From: Parasponia andersonii
Lineage: Eukaryota; Streptophyta; Magnoliopsida; Rosales; Cannabaceae
Length of the DNA stretch: 64,000 nt
Direction: 5' to 3'
NCBI GenBank assembly: GCA_002914805.1
Contig: JXTB01000118.1
Span: forward strand, 676,065 to 740,064
This document shows positions 10,631 through 23,278 of the stretch, one piece after another. A model generated the notes under the pieces. It saw only the letters and a list, made by a program, of their open reading frames with translations. It made no database searches and was not told the origin of the DNA. A program made the translations under genes and the position numbers. Each line of letters opens with the position of its first letter. The stretch's first letter is position 1.

Positions 10631-12571
10631 TGTAAAATCTCATTTTTTTAGAGGACAAAAGGGTTTTTTGACCCAAAATTTAAAAAAATAAAAAAAATCG
10701 GATATTTTCCTCTCTCTCCCCTCCAATCTCACTCTCACTGTTTCTCTCTCGTTCTCTCTCACCCTCGCCGATTCTCTCTCTCTCTCTCTCCTGCCCGTTC
10801 TCTCTCTTCTCCGTCGTGCCCGCCACTGAGCCCAGACGATGCGCGCCGCCTAGCCGAGCCGACTACTAGAGCTCAGAGGCACTGGACCGCCGCGTTGCCG
10901 AGGGGGGAGCAAAGTTCCACCGCTGTTTCTGTTGCTCGCAGACGAGAATTCTGGCGACAAAAAGTTGCGAAACTAGTGGCATTCGAATCCTCTCGTCGTG
11001 GGCTTTCTCCAGATATATATTACACGATCCCATTTTGCCCAGATTAAAGTTACCATTTTTGTATATTTTTGAGCTCGGGTTCGACTTTTGATCTGACTGT
11101 TAGATTTTGTTTTTGTTGTCATTTTTGGAATGTACTCGGAAAATGGTGAAGTTTGATATATATATTGACTATATTTGGTGATCGGCACGAAAAACTATAT
11201 CTAACGGCTTAGATTTTGTCTCGTTTTGCATGACACCGGTTCGGTGTAAGCCCGAACCTGAACTGGTCGAATCATATATCTAATCTAGCTATTTTGGGTG
11301 CTAGGAGTTCGGTAAAGAGATTTGTTTGTCGATTCGAAGCTCCGTTGAGGAGTTGATTTTTCACAAGTGAACGATCGAGGGCCTGGAATTGGTTCTCGAC
11401 CCTCCGAGCGATCATTCAACGGCACCTTGAGGACCATTGGCATGATATCACTATTCTAGTGAGGTAGGGGTTCAATTACCGAGTTTTATACTTATTTTGA
11501 TTTAAAATGTGTATTATGACCTATTTCTTGAAAATGTCAATTTTTATGGAATTCAATAGTTTGATTGAATATTTGATAAATTTGTGAACTGTTAAGATAT
11601 ATTGGATTGTTCTGGGATTAGTTGTTATGATTTTTATGTAGGTTTAAAATTTTGGTTTTGGGAAAAAACAGCTGTTATGCTGCCCGATTTTCTGTAAATC
11701 CTAGAATAATACCAAATGAGTATTAAAGCATGATTTCTTAAAATACTTTATGCATAGTTATTACATACTCTATGACATATTGTACCTACTATAGGATCAC
11801 GTACTTGAGTTCCATTTTAGTATCATGGTATTTAGATCACTGGCGAGTTGCTGCAGTGCTAGGTGAGAGACGTAGGCCCCTGCGCAGGATTTGCTGACAC
11901 ACCTCCGGGTAGTGTCAGGATGTTGGGTACCTCTGTTACAGAGGTATTACAGGACCGTGATGGGAGGATGAGAACTCATGTATATGCTTGTACTTGGTTG
12001 ATTTATGATATGTACAATAATGAACATGATTACTTATGATTTTGATTACTTTGCAAACTTATTTTATAAATGGATTTTGGAAATATGCTAACCATGCAAG
12101 TTGGATAAATTGCATTCATACCAAAAAGGGTAATGGGAATTTCTACTGAGCATGTGAATGCTCACCCTCCTTTCTTTCCATTCCCAAGTGACTTACAGTG
12201 TGACTTGGGCAACTCTGGGGCGGAGTAATTCAAAAAGAAGTTTATCCTAATTTTGTGGTTGGTAATTACGTAGATACTCACCTTGGATTTGCAATAATAT
12301 TCAAGGCTCATACTTTGGATTTAGCCTGTATTATCTATGATGCCTACTGGTGATGGCGATGTGATACATATTTACGTTTTATTACTATTATTAACAGTTT
12401 ATATCTAGTGGTGATCACAAACTGTGAGAATTTAAAATTTAAACTATTTTTGTAAACTAGTTGTCGTCTTTTTCTGAAGAATTGCAGTTTCTAAAATTTT
12501 CTAAAATAAATTATGAATTTTCACCTGTGAAATTCTTTTTCTGCCACTGGTCCAGGGTTTGGGTCGTGACA
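10631..12571 (+). repeat. 5' LTR of the Tekay-like element
   Basis: Begins TGTAAAATCTC and ends GGGTCGTGACA. It matches 17427-19344 along its whole length. It includes the CT-rich block near 10710-10800 and a short GC-rich part near 10810-10940. Confidence 0.92.
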
Positions 12572-12580
12572 GAAGATTTT

Positions 12581-12592
12581 TGGTATCAGAGT
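12581..12592 (+). other. Primer binding site (tRNA-iMet)
   Basis: TGGTATCAGAGT starts 10 bases after the 5' LTR. It is close to the standard TGGTATCAGAGC complement of initiator tRNA-Met used by plant chromoviruses. Confidence 0.8.
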
Positions 12593-12879
12593 AGAGGTTT
12601 AATTACCTTAGATGTGACACCATTAGACTAGATTGTGACTTCTTTTTCAAAAGTAATTGCATCACTATCTCGCTAACACTTTGGCATATGAATATAGAAC
12701 TATAATGCTTCCGAGGAGAAGAATACCGAGGCAATAGCCTAGGACTGAAACACCTCCACCACAATAGCAAGCCCCTGACACTCTGGCCAATTTATATAAT
12801 GCTTTATAAGCATTATCGGGTCTGAGGACGGAACGAAACCCTAAGGCCCGTCAGGCTAGTTTTTTCAAGGACTTCATGA

Positions 12880-13583
12880 AGCTCAATCCACCATCATTCG
12901 ATGGGAAACCTGATCCCACCTCAGCTGAGAGATGGCTTAGAGATGTCAAGAGGAACTTCACAACTAATGGGACATCAGCAGAGTTCCAAGTAATATTTAC
13001 CACTTATATGTTGACTGATGGAGCTATTAATTAGTGGGAGACAGTTAAGTTGACCCAAGACGTGACTGACATGACTTGGGAAGCCTTTAAGAGATTATTT
13101 AGGAGTCATTATGCTTATACTAGTCATAGAGATACTATGATTAGAGAGTATGAACGGCTCAAGCAGGGTGATATGACAATGAATGAATATTATGTGCGGT
13201 TTATGGAGTTGGCACAATATGCTTATGCACCCGAGACGGACCCTACCCTCCAGATTGTCAAGTTCATGGAGGCTTTGAGACCAGCCATCTTAGAGAAGGT
13301 TGTGACCCAACCTTTCAGCAATCTGGTTGACTTAGTTGCTGCAGCCCAAAAAGCTGAGGCTTTTCTTAATGATCAGTCAGCAACGAGAGATCATTCAAGA
13401 AACAAGGGCAATATGAGGAAAATGAACAAGAAGAGCCAAGGGCAATGGCAAGGGCAAAACTCTCAGAATAGTGGGAGTAGTAACAGTAGTGGCTCTTCAG
13501 GGAAAAATCACTATGGACCTTATGGATGCTTTAATTATGGACAACAAGGCTACCAGAAGAAAGCTTGCCCCTACCATCAATAG
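12880..13583 (+). pseudogene. gag remnant, Tekay-like element
   Basis: Retrotransposon gag (capsid) region. Visible landmarks include an F-G-K-PDP-type segment near 12900, WEAFKRLFRSHY near 13080, a QGDMTMNEYY block, and a serine/glutamine-rich tail before a degenerate zinc knuckle (CFNYGQQGY). Family assignment rests on these motifs. It is part of a broken element. Confidence 0.8.
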
Positions 13584-13973
13584 GGATCTCCATTGTCTCA
13601 AGGAGGATCACATGGAAGTTAGAGTGCCTCAGTTCCTTTTCAGGGCAGTCAGACGAGGCCAGCGCAATCTCATACCCAGTCTCAGGCATTCACTTCCACT
13701 CCTTATCAGTAGCCTTATGGTTCTCAGTACCAGCATCAGTATAGGCTACAAGGTTTAGGCTACAACCAAGGCTATACTCAGAATTTCCAGACTCCACAAA
13801 GTTCTGGAAACCAAGGAGGGCGTGGATATGCTAGTACTGGTCCAAGAATTAGTAGCAGTCACCCAGGTCAAGGAAGAGGAAACAAAGGAAAAGGAAAAGC
13901 TTCTGGTCAAGCCTATGCGGTTGGAGAGGCAGATAAGACCCAGGACCACACTAACAGAGGTGTTGTTGATGGT

Positions 13974-16900
13974 ATGATTCTTATTTCTCATTCTTGGGCT
14001 CATGTCTTATTTGATACCGGTGCTTCCCATTCTTTCATCTCCATGTTTTTTGCTCAAATATTAGAATTGGAATGTTCTATGTTGGACCATGTATTGACTT
14101 TGGGAATACCTATGGGTGGAGTTACTGATGTTTCTACTATCTGTCATTGTTGTCTTGTTGTGATTGATGATAGGAAGCTACTAGCAGATTTAGTTGTGTT
14201 ACCTTTGCAACAATTTGATGTGATTCTTGGGATGGATCGGATATCCAAGTACCGAGCAACTGTTGACTGTTTCAACAAGAGAATGACTATCTTTCCAAAG
14301 GATGGGCATCCTGTTGTTTACTAAGCTCACTTGAATCCTTTGAAACTGAGTCCTATTCTGAAAGCATGCATAGGTGGAAGGAAGAAGCTAGAGTGCTATG
14401 AGAATTTATTTGCCATCGATGGTGAGATGGGAACAACTGATCAGTACCCTTGGATATCAATAGTTAGCGAGTTTCCAGATGTTTTTTCCGAGGAATTATG
14501 TTTTTTTTCGAGGAATTACTGGGCCTACTACCTGATAGGGAGATCGAATTCTGTATTGATTTGATTCCCGGGGCTCAGCCAGCTTCTATTCCAGCTTATC
14601 GCATGGCTCTAGCGGAAATGACTAAGTTGAGAAGTCAGCTGGATAATCTTTTATCAAAGGGATTCATTAGGAGTAGTACCTTTCCCTGGGTGCTCTTGTT
14701 CTGTTTATTAAGAAAGCTGATAACGTTTTGGTTCTGTGTGGATTACAGAAAACTGAATCAGCTAACAGTAAAGAACAAATATCCTTTGCCAAGAATTGAT
14801 GAACTGTTTGATCAACTGGGTGGATCAAGATTCTTTTCCATGATTGATCTTCGATCTGGTTATCATCAGTTGAAGACCAGGGAAGAAGAGATACCGAAAA
14901 TGCATTCAAGACTCGTTACGGTCACTTTGAGTTCCTAGTTATGCCATTTGGTCTGACTAATGCTCTAGCAGCGTTCATGGACTTTATGAATAGAATTTTC
15001 AGACCTTATTTGGATCGATTTGTGGTTGTCTTCATCGATGATATCTTGATCTATTTTAAAACTCGAGAAGAACATGCTAAGGACTTGAGAATTGTGCTTC
15101 AGACCGCTCATCAACTTTATGCCAAGAGATCCAAGTGTGACTTCTGGATGATGGAAGTGAAATTCTTGGGGCATGTTATATCTCATGAAGGAATTTCTGT
15201 TGACCCTTCCAAGGTAGAATCTATTCTAGGATGGGAATGACCAAAGACTATAACTGAGATAAGAAGTTTTCTTGGTCTAGCAGGTTATTACCGCCGCTTT
15301 ATTGAGAATTTCTCAAGAATTGCAATGCCTTTGAAAAAGTTGACGAGGAAGAATGTCAAGTTTGTATGGGATGATGATTGTGAAGTAGCTTTCATGGAAT
15401 TGAAGAGGAGATTAACAACTGCACCTATTCTTACTGTTCCTAACAGTAATGAACCTTATGTGGTGTATAATGATGCTTCTGGTTCAGGATTGGGATGTGT
15501 CTTAATGTAGAATGGCAAGGTAGTAGCTTATGCTTCCCGTCAGTTGAAGCCACATGAGAAGAACTACCCCACTCATGATCTAGAGTTCGCAGCTGTGATC
15601 TTTGCTCTCAAGATATAGAGATGTTATCTGTATGGTGTGAAGTTTGAGATTTATTCTGACCATAAGAGTTTGAAGTATCTATTCACTCAACGAGACCAAA
15701 ACTTAAGATAGAGAAGATGGGTTGAGTATATGGAGGACTATGACTTTGAACTTCAGTATCATCCTGGAAAGGCTAATGTTGTAGCTGATGCTTTGAGTAG
15801 AAAGTCTTATAGCATGTTTGCTTCATTGATACTAGAAGATTGGAAGAATTCGGTTACCATTGGTGACTACAACTTGGAGTATAGCGAAAATGAGAAAAAT
15901 GCTTGTATCAGTAACATTGTGGCTACACCATCACTCCTCTAGATAGCACAGCAAAGTCAATGACAAGATCGAGAATTGAGAGCAATCCGGAACCAACTTC
16001 AGAATGGTGAGCAGTTAGATGGTTGGAGTATCAATAAAGAAGGGTTTGTGCTTTTCAATGGAAGGCTAGCTGTAGCCAATGACCCTTATCTTAGAGAAAC
16101 TATTTTGACTGAGGCTTACAAGTCTAAGTTCACAGTACATCCTGGTAGCACTAAGATGTACCATGATCTGAAGAGGCAGTACTTATGGAAAGGCATGAAA
16201 CAAGAGGTAGCTACTTTTGTGGCTAAGTGTATGACTTGTCAGCAAGTCAAGGAAGAACACCAGAGGCCAGTTGGACTACTTCAGCCTTTACCTATTCTGG
16301 AATGGAAATGGGATAAAATTACCATGGATTTTGTAACAGGCCCACCAAAGACTCAAAGAAAGAATGACGTTGTTTGGGTGATAGTTGATTGGATGACAAA
16401 GACCGCATACTTCATACCGATCAGGATTGACTTTTCACTCACCCGACTTAGTTGTCTTTATGTGGATAATATTGTTTGCTTACATGGGGTACCATCAAGC
16501 ATAGTTTCTAACAGAGATCCAAGATTTACATCAAAGTTCTGGAGAGCTTTGGGAACAGAACTGAATCTTAGTATAACTCATCATCCTCAGACAGATGGCT
16601 AATTTGAGAGGACTATATAGATCCTAGAGGACACGCTTCATTCATGTATACTAGATTTTGGTGGAAGCTGGGATGATCACATGTCATTGGTGGAGTTTGC
16701 TTACAACAACAGCTACCAAACTAGTCTTGGTATGGCTCCATATAAGGTACTATATGGGAAACCCTGTAGATCACCCTTGTGTTGGGTTGATGTAGAGGAG
16801 CGTATTACCCTTGGGCCTGAGCTAGTACAAGAGACTATCGAGAAGGTCAACAAGATCAGAGAGAGACTCAAGGTTATTCAAAGTCACCAGAAAAGCTATG

Positions 16901-17340
16901 CTGACATCTCAATATGCGAGGTAGAGTTTGATATTGGTGATAGGGTATTCTTGAAGGTTACGCCAATGCGTGGAGTCACAAGATTTGGAGTTAAAGGGAA
17001 GTTAGCTCCAAGGTACATTGAGCCATTTAAAATTTTTGAAAGAATTGGACCTGTTGCTTATTGTCTTGATCTACCACCACAGTTGGGTTGAGTATACAAT
17101 GTATTCCATGTTTCAATGCTCAAGAAGTACATACCTGACCCGTCTCACATTGTCCAGTATGTAGAAGTACCTATCCAAGAAAATGTGACTTATGAGGAGC
17201 AACTAGTTCGAATACTGAGGAAAGAGCTCAAGGTGCTGCGTAATAGAGAGATACTACTTGTCAAGGTTCTTTGGGAATACCACAAGGAAGAAGAAGCAAC
17301 TTGGGAACTTGACACCTAGATGTATGAAAAGTACCCTCAT
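13974..17340 (+). pseudogene. pol remnant: protease, RT, RNase H, integrase, chromodomain-like end
   Basis: Order of parts: protease near 13974-14324 with the LFDTGASHSF active-site motif; reverse transcriptase about 14500-15240 with FIDDILIY; RNase H about 15430-15830 with a DASG start and LSRKS end; integrase about 15976-17090 with the H2C2 zinc-binding start, MDFVTGPP and THHPQTDG; then a chromodomain-like tail ending in the E-ATWE-and-YPHLF pattern typical of chromoviruses. The region is fossil and has several breaks. The chromodomain end distinguishes it from the Athila-like and Tat-like elements in the window. Confidence 0.88.
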
Positions 17341-17413
17341 TTGTTTAAATTTCAACTTGAGGTTGTACTTTGATTTATGTCTTGTATTTTGAATTTCGGG
17401 ACGAAATTCTTGT

Positions 17414-17426
17414 AAAGAGGGGAGAA
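17414..17426 (+). other. Polypurine tract of the Tekay-like element
   Basis: AAAGAGGGGAGAA lies immediately before the 3' LTR start TGCAAAATCTC, the expected site for plus-strand priming. Confidence 0.75.
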
Positions 17427-19344
17427 TGCAAAATCTCATTTTTTAGAGGGCAAAAGGGTCTTTTGACCAAATTTTTTTTAAAAAAAAATCGGATATTTTT
17501 CTCTCTCCCCTCCGATCTCACTCTCACTGTTTCTCTCTCGTTCTCTCTCACCCTCACCGATTCTCTCTCTCCCGCTCGTTCTTTCTCTTCTCCATCGCGC
17601 CCACCACCGAGCTCAGACGATGCACACCGCCCAGCCGAGCCGACTGCCGGAGCTCCGAGGCATCGGACCGCCGCGTTACCGAGGGGGGAGCGAAGCTCCG
17701 CCGCTGCTTTTGTTGCTCGCCGGCGATGAAAAGTCGCGAAACCAGTGGCATTCGAATCCTCTCGTTATGGGCTTTCTCCAAGTATATATTACGCGATCTC
17801 AATTTGCCCATATTAAAAGTTGCCATTTTTGTGTATTTTTTAGCTCGGGTTCGACTTTTGATCCAATCATTAGATTTCATTTTTTTTTGTTATTTTTGGA
17901 ATATACTCGGAAAAATGGTGAAGTTTGATATATATACTGACTATATTTGGTGATCGGCACGAAAAATCATATCTAACGGTTTAGATTTTGTCTTATTTTG
18001 CATGACACCGGTCCGGTGTCAGCTCGGACTCAAACTGGTCGAATCATATGTCTAATCTAGTTATTTTTGGTACTAGAAGTTCAGTAAAGAGGTTTGTTTG
18101 TCGATTCGAAGCTCCGTTGAGGAGTTGATTTTTCACAAGTGAGCGATCGAGGGTCTGGAATTGGTTCCTGACCCTCCGATCGATCGTTCAATGGCACCTT
18201 GAGGACCCATTAGTGAGGTATCACTATTCTAGTAAGGTAGGGGTTCAATTACCAAGTTTTATACTTATTTTGATTTAAAATGTGCATTATGACTTATTTC
18301 TTGAAAATGTCGATTTTCATGGAATTCAATGGTTTGATTGAATATTTGATAAATTTGTGAACTATTGAGATATATTGGATTGTTCTCGGATTATTTGTTA
18401 TGATTTTTATGCAGGTTTAAAATTTTGGTTTTAGGAAAATACAGCTGTTATGCTGCCCGATTTCCTGTAAATCCTAGAATAATACCAAATGAGTATTAAA
18501 GCATAATTTCTTAAAATATTTTATGCATGGTTATTACATACTTTATGACATATTGTACCTACCATACGATCATGTACTTGAGTTCCATTTTAGTATCATA
18601 GTACTTAGATCGCTGGCGAGTTGCTGCAGTACTAGGTGAGAGACCTAGGCCCCTGCGCAGGATTTACTAACACATCTCTGGGTAGTATCAAGATGTTGGG
18701 TACCTCTATTATAGAGGTATTACAGGACCATGATGGGAGGATGAGAGCTCATGTATATGCTTGTACTTGGTTAATTTCTGATATGTACAATAATGAACAT
18801 GATTACTTATGATTTTGATTACTTTGCAAACTTATTTTATAAATGGATTTTGGAAAGGTGCTAACCATACAGGTTTGAAAAGTTGCATTCATACCAAAAA
18901 GGGTAATTGGAATTTCTACTGAGCTTGTGAATGCTCACCCCCCTTTCTTTCCATTCTCAGGTGATTTACAGTGCGACTTGGGCAACTCCGAGTAGGAGTA
19001 ATCCAAGAAGAAGTTTATCCTAATTTTGTGGTTGGTAATTACGTAGATACTCATATTGAATTTGCAATAATATTCAAGGCTCATACTTTGGATTTAGCAT
19101 GTATTATCTATGATGCCCACTGGTAATGACGATGTGATACATATTTATATTTTATTACTATTATTAACAGTTTATGCCTAGTGGTGATCACAAACTGTGG
19201 GAATTTATATTTTGAACTATTTTTGTAAACTAGTTGTCGCCTTTTTTTGAAGAATTGCAGTTTCTAAAATTTTATAAAATAAATTATGAATTTCCACCTG
19301 TTAAATTCCTTTTCTGTAACTGATCCAGAGTTTGGGTCGTGACA
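17427..19344 (+). repeat. 3' LTR of the Tekay-like element
   Basis: Same order and content as the 5' LTR, with scattered mostly transition differences and small indels. Its last bases TGACA abut the CACTA terminus directly. The final ACA serves as the CACTA's left target duplication. Confidence 0.92.
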
Positions 19345-19364
19345 TACTACAAGAAATAAGCCTT
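19345..19364 (+). repeat. Left terminus of the CACTA element
   Basis: TACTACAAGAAATAAGCC is the terminal-repeat partner of the right end. The expected first C is T here, which may weaken mobility. Confidence 0.8.
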
Positions 19365-20227
19365 CTGATAGCAATTGAAAAGTGCTATCATTGACATTTA
19401 TAACACTTTTGAAAATGCTATGTCAGCCACTATTATAAAAAGTCTAGATTTTTTTATAACACTTTTTTAATTTTATCCCTAATGCTATTGTAAATCAATT
19501 CATAGCATTTTTTCTTTGTCATAAAAAACTATAAGTAACATTTTTTTAGAGCTGCAATTTGACTAAGGATAAGGTATTACCAACTCTATTATAACATTTT
19601 TTAATTGTTATCTTATATGGTACAGAAAAAGGTTTTTATAACATTTTTAAACTGCAATACAAATTTTTTTTTATGTTACGGTATTGTTAATATAATGAAT
19701 TTTAACCATTGTGACAATATTCATAAAGCTAATTATAAACTATGCATTAACCCAAAAAAAGCTAGTGCATATTGATAATGTCTACAACTAACTAAATCCA
19801 TAAGAAATCATCAACTATATTTCATCTCCCATAAAAAGGTATTGAAACTAATATCATATAAGTACTTCTATATGTCCCAATAAAGGCATATGTGCCAACA
19901 AAATATAACTTTAACATCTCCCAACAAATGGGCAAGTGTGCCAACAGAATATAAAGACTTTATAGACTTGTCCCAACAAAGGCATTTGTGCTAACAAAAT
20001 ACAGCTACTTCAAAATATCCTAGCAAAAGCATATGTGCCAAAACAATTCCTTCATAGTACCATTAAGTGATTGTCCACAAGTCTTCCTTCGCCATAACGT
20101 ACTAAACATCAAATCCTAGACAAATGATAATAAATAATATTAATTAGTATAGTAGTTCAAAACATAATAGATATGAATCAATTTTTCAATCAAACATATA
20201 TATAGAAGCTTTTAATTAGTTTGATTA

Positions 20228-22970
20228 TCACCTTATGAGGACTTTATCTATTGGCCATGCAATTATACTACCAACAACATCTTCAATACAAGTAATATCT
20301 GAAGTAGGCCTCCACAAAAATGCTTCAGGCTGTCTAGCAAAATCTATGCCAACTTTCATTACATTAGGTCCAAGTGAAATGTGATGAACCAAATCCTTTG
20401 GATCACTTGAGATAACGTGTGCATCAGCCACAATTTCCGTAGATCCAGTCCAATCTAATAGCTTGCACTTGTTGTTTTATGTGTTAACATTCACACTCTT
20501 CAATAATAGTAGTCAAGTCATAATTGAAAATATTGATAATTATAAGCATGGACTTAGCAAATGTAATTTAAGTAGTGAAATTATAAAAGATATTAAATTC
20601 TTAAACTTTTACCATGGGAGAAGGAATATGTGCATTTGACTGTTCTCCACTTTGACCAGATTGAGACTATAAAGATCATAAAAACAAACATTTAAATTAG
20701 TGTTAGAAGTGAATAATTTAGATACATAAAAAGGACTGAACTTGCCTGATTTTTCATTAAAGTATTAATTAACTGCTCCATGCGGGTCATTTGATCCTTT
20801 AACTCTTGACATTGAGATTCTAGTCGAATAATATGATCATCTCTCTCTGATATAATAGCCAACTTTGTGTGAGTAACTCCTCTTCCATAACCTCTGACTG
20901 TACCATTATTATCAGGACCAAGTACTTTAGAAAGAATATCCTCTTTTACACTTGTAGCTGAAGATAATGTGGTATCTCTCTTTTGTTCCTCCAACAAATC
21001 CTATAAGAAAAGCCAAGATCTTTATGCATTCTAAATAAAAATAATGATTCTTTCAAAGGGCTTAAAGAAAGACTATCATAAATCTTACAAAAGCTTCAGC
21101 AACGGCTGAATTTACAGGTTCACCATTTTTCTTCTTGTGTGCTACTGTCCAAACATCAACTCTAGAAGGTGGTTCCTTGCTTGCACTATTTTTTTTTCTA
21201 TATGAAGAAAAAATTAAGAATGGTGATAAATATACTACACAACCAGATTGATATGAAACTAATTCCAAACATGAATGATTTTACTATATCTTCAATCAAT
21301 CGAGCATATCCTTTGCGGCTACTAGTGTGAGAGAGTTGTTTCTTCCTTCTTTCTTTGAATTTCTCACTTTTAGCCTTGTACAAATAAATGCACAATGATA
21401 AGGATATATCTTTTTAAATCCGGACTATCTAAAATATTATACAACAATATAGCACTAAAGCTTTGACCCAAACTATAATAAATAACTAGGAAACATATAT
21501 ATGTTGTGTTTATGAACTTTTAAATTTCTATAAGTCTTATTCAAATCTCAGCTGATAGAATCTACAAGGGAGCATTAAATATGAAAGAGGACAAAATTGG
21601 ACATGTAAGAACTTGAACATGTAAATTTTCTTGACAAATGGGCCAAAATGGATACTATATATATTCATTCACATAAAATCAGATATGGCAAGAAGAACCA
21701 CAATACCCCAAGGTTTTGATTATACAGCAGCAACAAAGCCAAAAAAAAAATAAAGGAAAAAAAATAGAGTTGAATTGGGTTGTACCTGAAATTCGGCACT
21801 AGTCTTTTCTCTAATAAAAGCTTTCCACTCAACTTCGGATTTAATGTTATCAGGTCACGACTTGAGTCTTTCTTCTTCATTTGGTGCCAATCTTATTTTT
21901 GTAACCAATCTTGACTTTGAAACTCTCCATAGGTCAATCTTTTTGCCAAACTTTGTCAATCTTGTATCTTGTCTGAAATTTATGAAATTATGAGAATTAT
22001 TGTAATAAATTGGACTCATTGTAACAAAAAAAGAAAGAAAAATTCTTGAACTTTATACCTGGATAGATTGCCATAGAACTGCCTTCATTCCCTTAGTGAC
22101 CTTTCTCCAATCAGGGATAGTTACAGGTACAATCTCTCTCACAAGAGGTTCCAAAAATGAAGACAAATATATAGATGAATCACCAATTGGTTGACCTTTG
22201 CTATTGAATTCGACTTCGAGGCGACCATCGCCAATACCTTTCATCTTTGTGGGACCTCTTTTGTGTTTTACTATTGCTTTTTTTGTGGAGGAAGCAACAT
22301 TAGCTGGTAAAGGCTCTTCCTGGTATGCTTCCATATTTTCATTGGCTATTGGTGAATCAAACTCTACTGCCAATGACTGTAAACGACGTGATTTTCTTAT
22401 TGGAGCAGTAGGTGACGTGTAATCCTCTCTTGTTGCAACTTTGGTAGGTGATTGGAGTGAAGTCACTGTCCTCTTTTTAGGGGAATCATGAACTTCTAAA
22501 TTTTTCTTCTCGTCTAAAGTTGTCTCCTTTTCAACATTTGTTCGAAGAGATCCCCTAGTATTAGTTGCTGGAGAACCTAAATTCTGATTACTTCGTGATT
22601 CCTTAGTTCCTTTTGTGACTTTTGGAGATATAAAAAGATCTACCTTAGGTTGTGGTGAGACTATATTTTCTGGGGAACCAGCCTCAAATGATGTTTGAAG
22701 AGACCTACGAGTATTAGTTGTAGGGGAGCTTTTGGGAGCTACATGTTTTTCAAATTGTGGAGAGTTGTCGATTACTAACATTCTTCGATTTGACCTTGTG
22801 TTACGAGGCACAATATCTTCATATAATTCTTGATCCATGGTTTCTACTTTCTCGTTCCCCAGCTTCTTACGAAGTGACCTCCTCCTTTTGTTAAGTAATT
22901 CAATTAACTTCCCTGTAGGTATGTGTCTTGGTTGCTTGTCTACTACAAGTGGGTCCTCCTCTGATTGCAT
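20228..22970 (-). pseudogene. CACTA accessory protein, TNPA-like (Transposase_24 region)
   Basis: This is the second gene of the CACTA element; in En/Spm the TNPA product binds subterminal repeats and assists transposition. It starts at MQSEEDP (22970) or in an exon opening at an acceptor near 23013. The first long exon is basic and rich in serine and proline and ends RKVTKGMKAVLWQSIQ, followed by a donor near 22060. Later exon-like pieces show PDNIKSEVEWKAF near 21820, HTSSRKGYARL near 21320, GEPVNSAVAEAF near 21100, a coiled coil IIRLESQCQELKDQM near 20800, and the end block WPIDKVLIR with a stop at 20228. These fit the plant Transposase_24 family. An in-frame stop near 21858 and uncertain exon joins suggest decay. 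Confidence 0.75.
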
Positions 22971-23278
22971 TTTGCACAACTTCCTCTTTCTTTTATCAGC
23001 TATAAATGTCAACCTAAACAAATAAGAAAAAAGAATAAGTAAAAGTATCATACATAATGAGCAATTTATAAAAACAATTTCAGCACAAAATAGATAACAA
23101 AATTGAAATACAACAAACAAATGAAATTTTCAAAATTCTTACTGCAGGTTCAATAATAAAACTAAAAAGTAAATAAGAACTAAAATGGTAAGACATTTAC
23201 ACAATTGATGATCAGACACAATGTTTAATAACTTCTCTTTCTAAATAAACAAGTACAATATAGATCATTCTAATTTAC

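Larger units (their letters stand above)
10631..19344 (+). mobile_element. Ty3/gypsy chromovirus, Tekay/Del-like, full length but broken
   Basis: 8.7-kb element with LTRs of 1941 and 1918 bases, TG...CA ends, an initiator-methionine-tRNA primer site and a purine tract. Internal order is gag, protease, RT, RNase H, integrase and a chromodomain-like C-terminus, which is the Ty3/gypsy order. The long LTRs and chromodomain suggest the Tekay/Del lineage. It is broken, with roughly ten breaks spread over gag and pol. In one aligned stretch of about 130 bases (11491-11620 versus the 3' LTR) the LTRs differ at 8 sites, mostly transitions, suggesting insertion a few million years ago at usual plant rates. 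A CACTA element sits in its last bases. Confidence 0.93.

Noticed and set aside
17370-17928. Open frames of 100-119 residues on both strands over the start of the gypsy 3' LTR
   Set aside because: They lie across LTR sequence in the CT-rich/GC-rich block and have low-complexity composition. The same block in the 5' LTR does not keep these frames.
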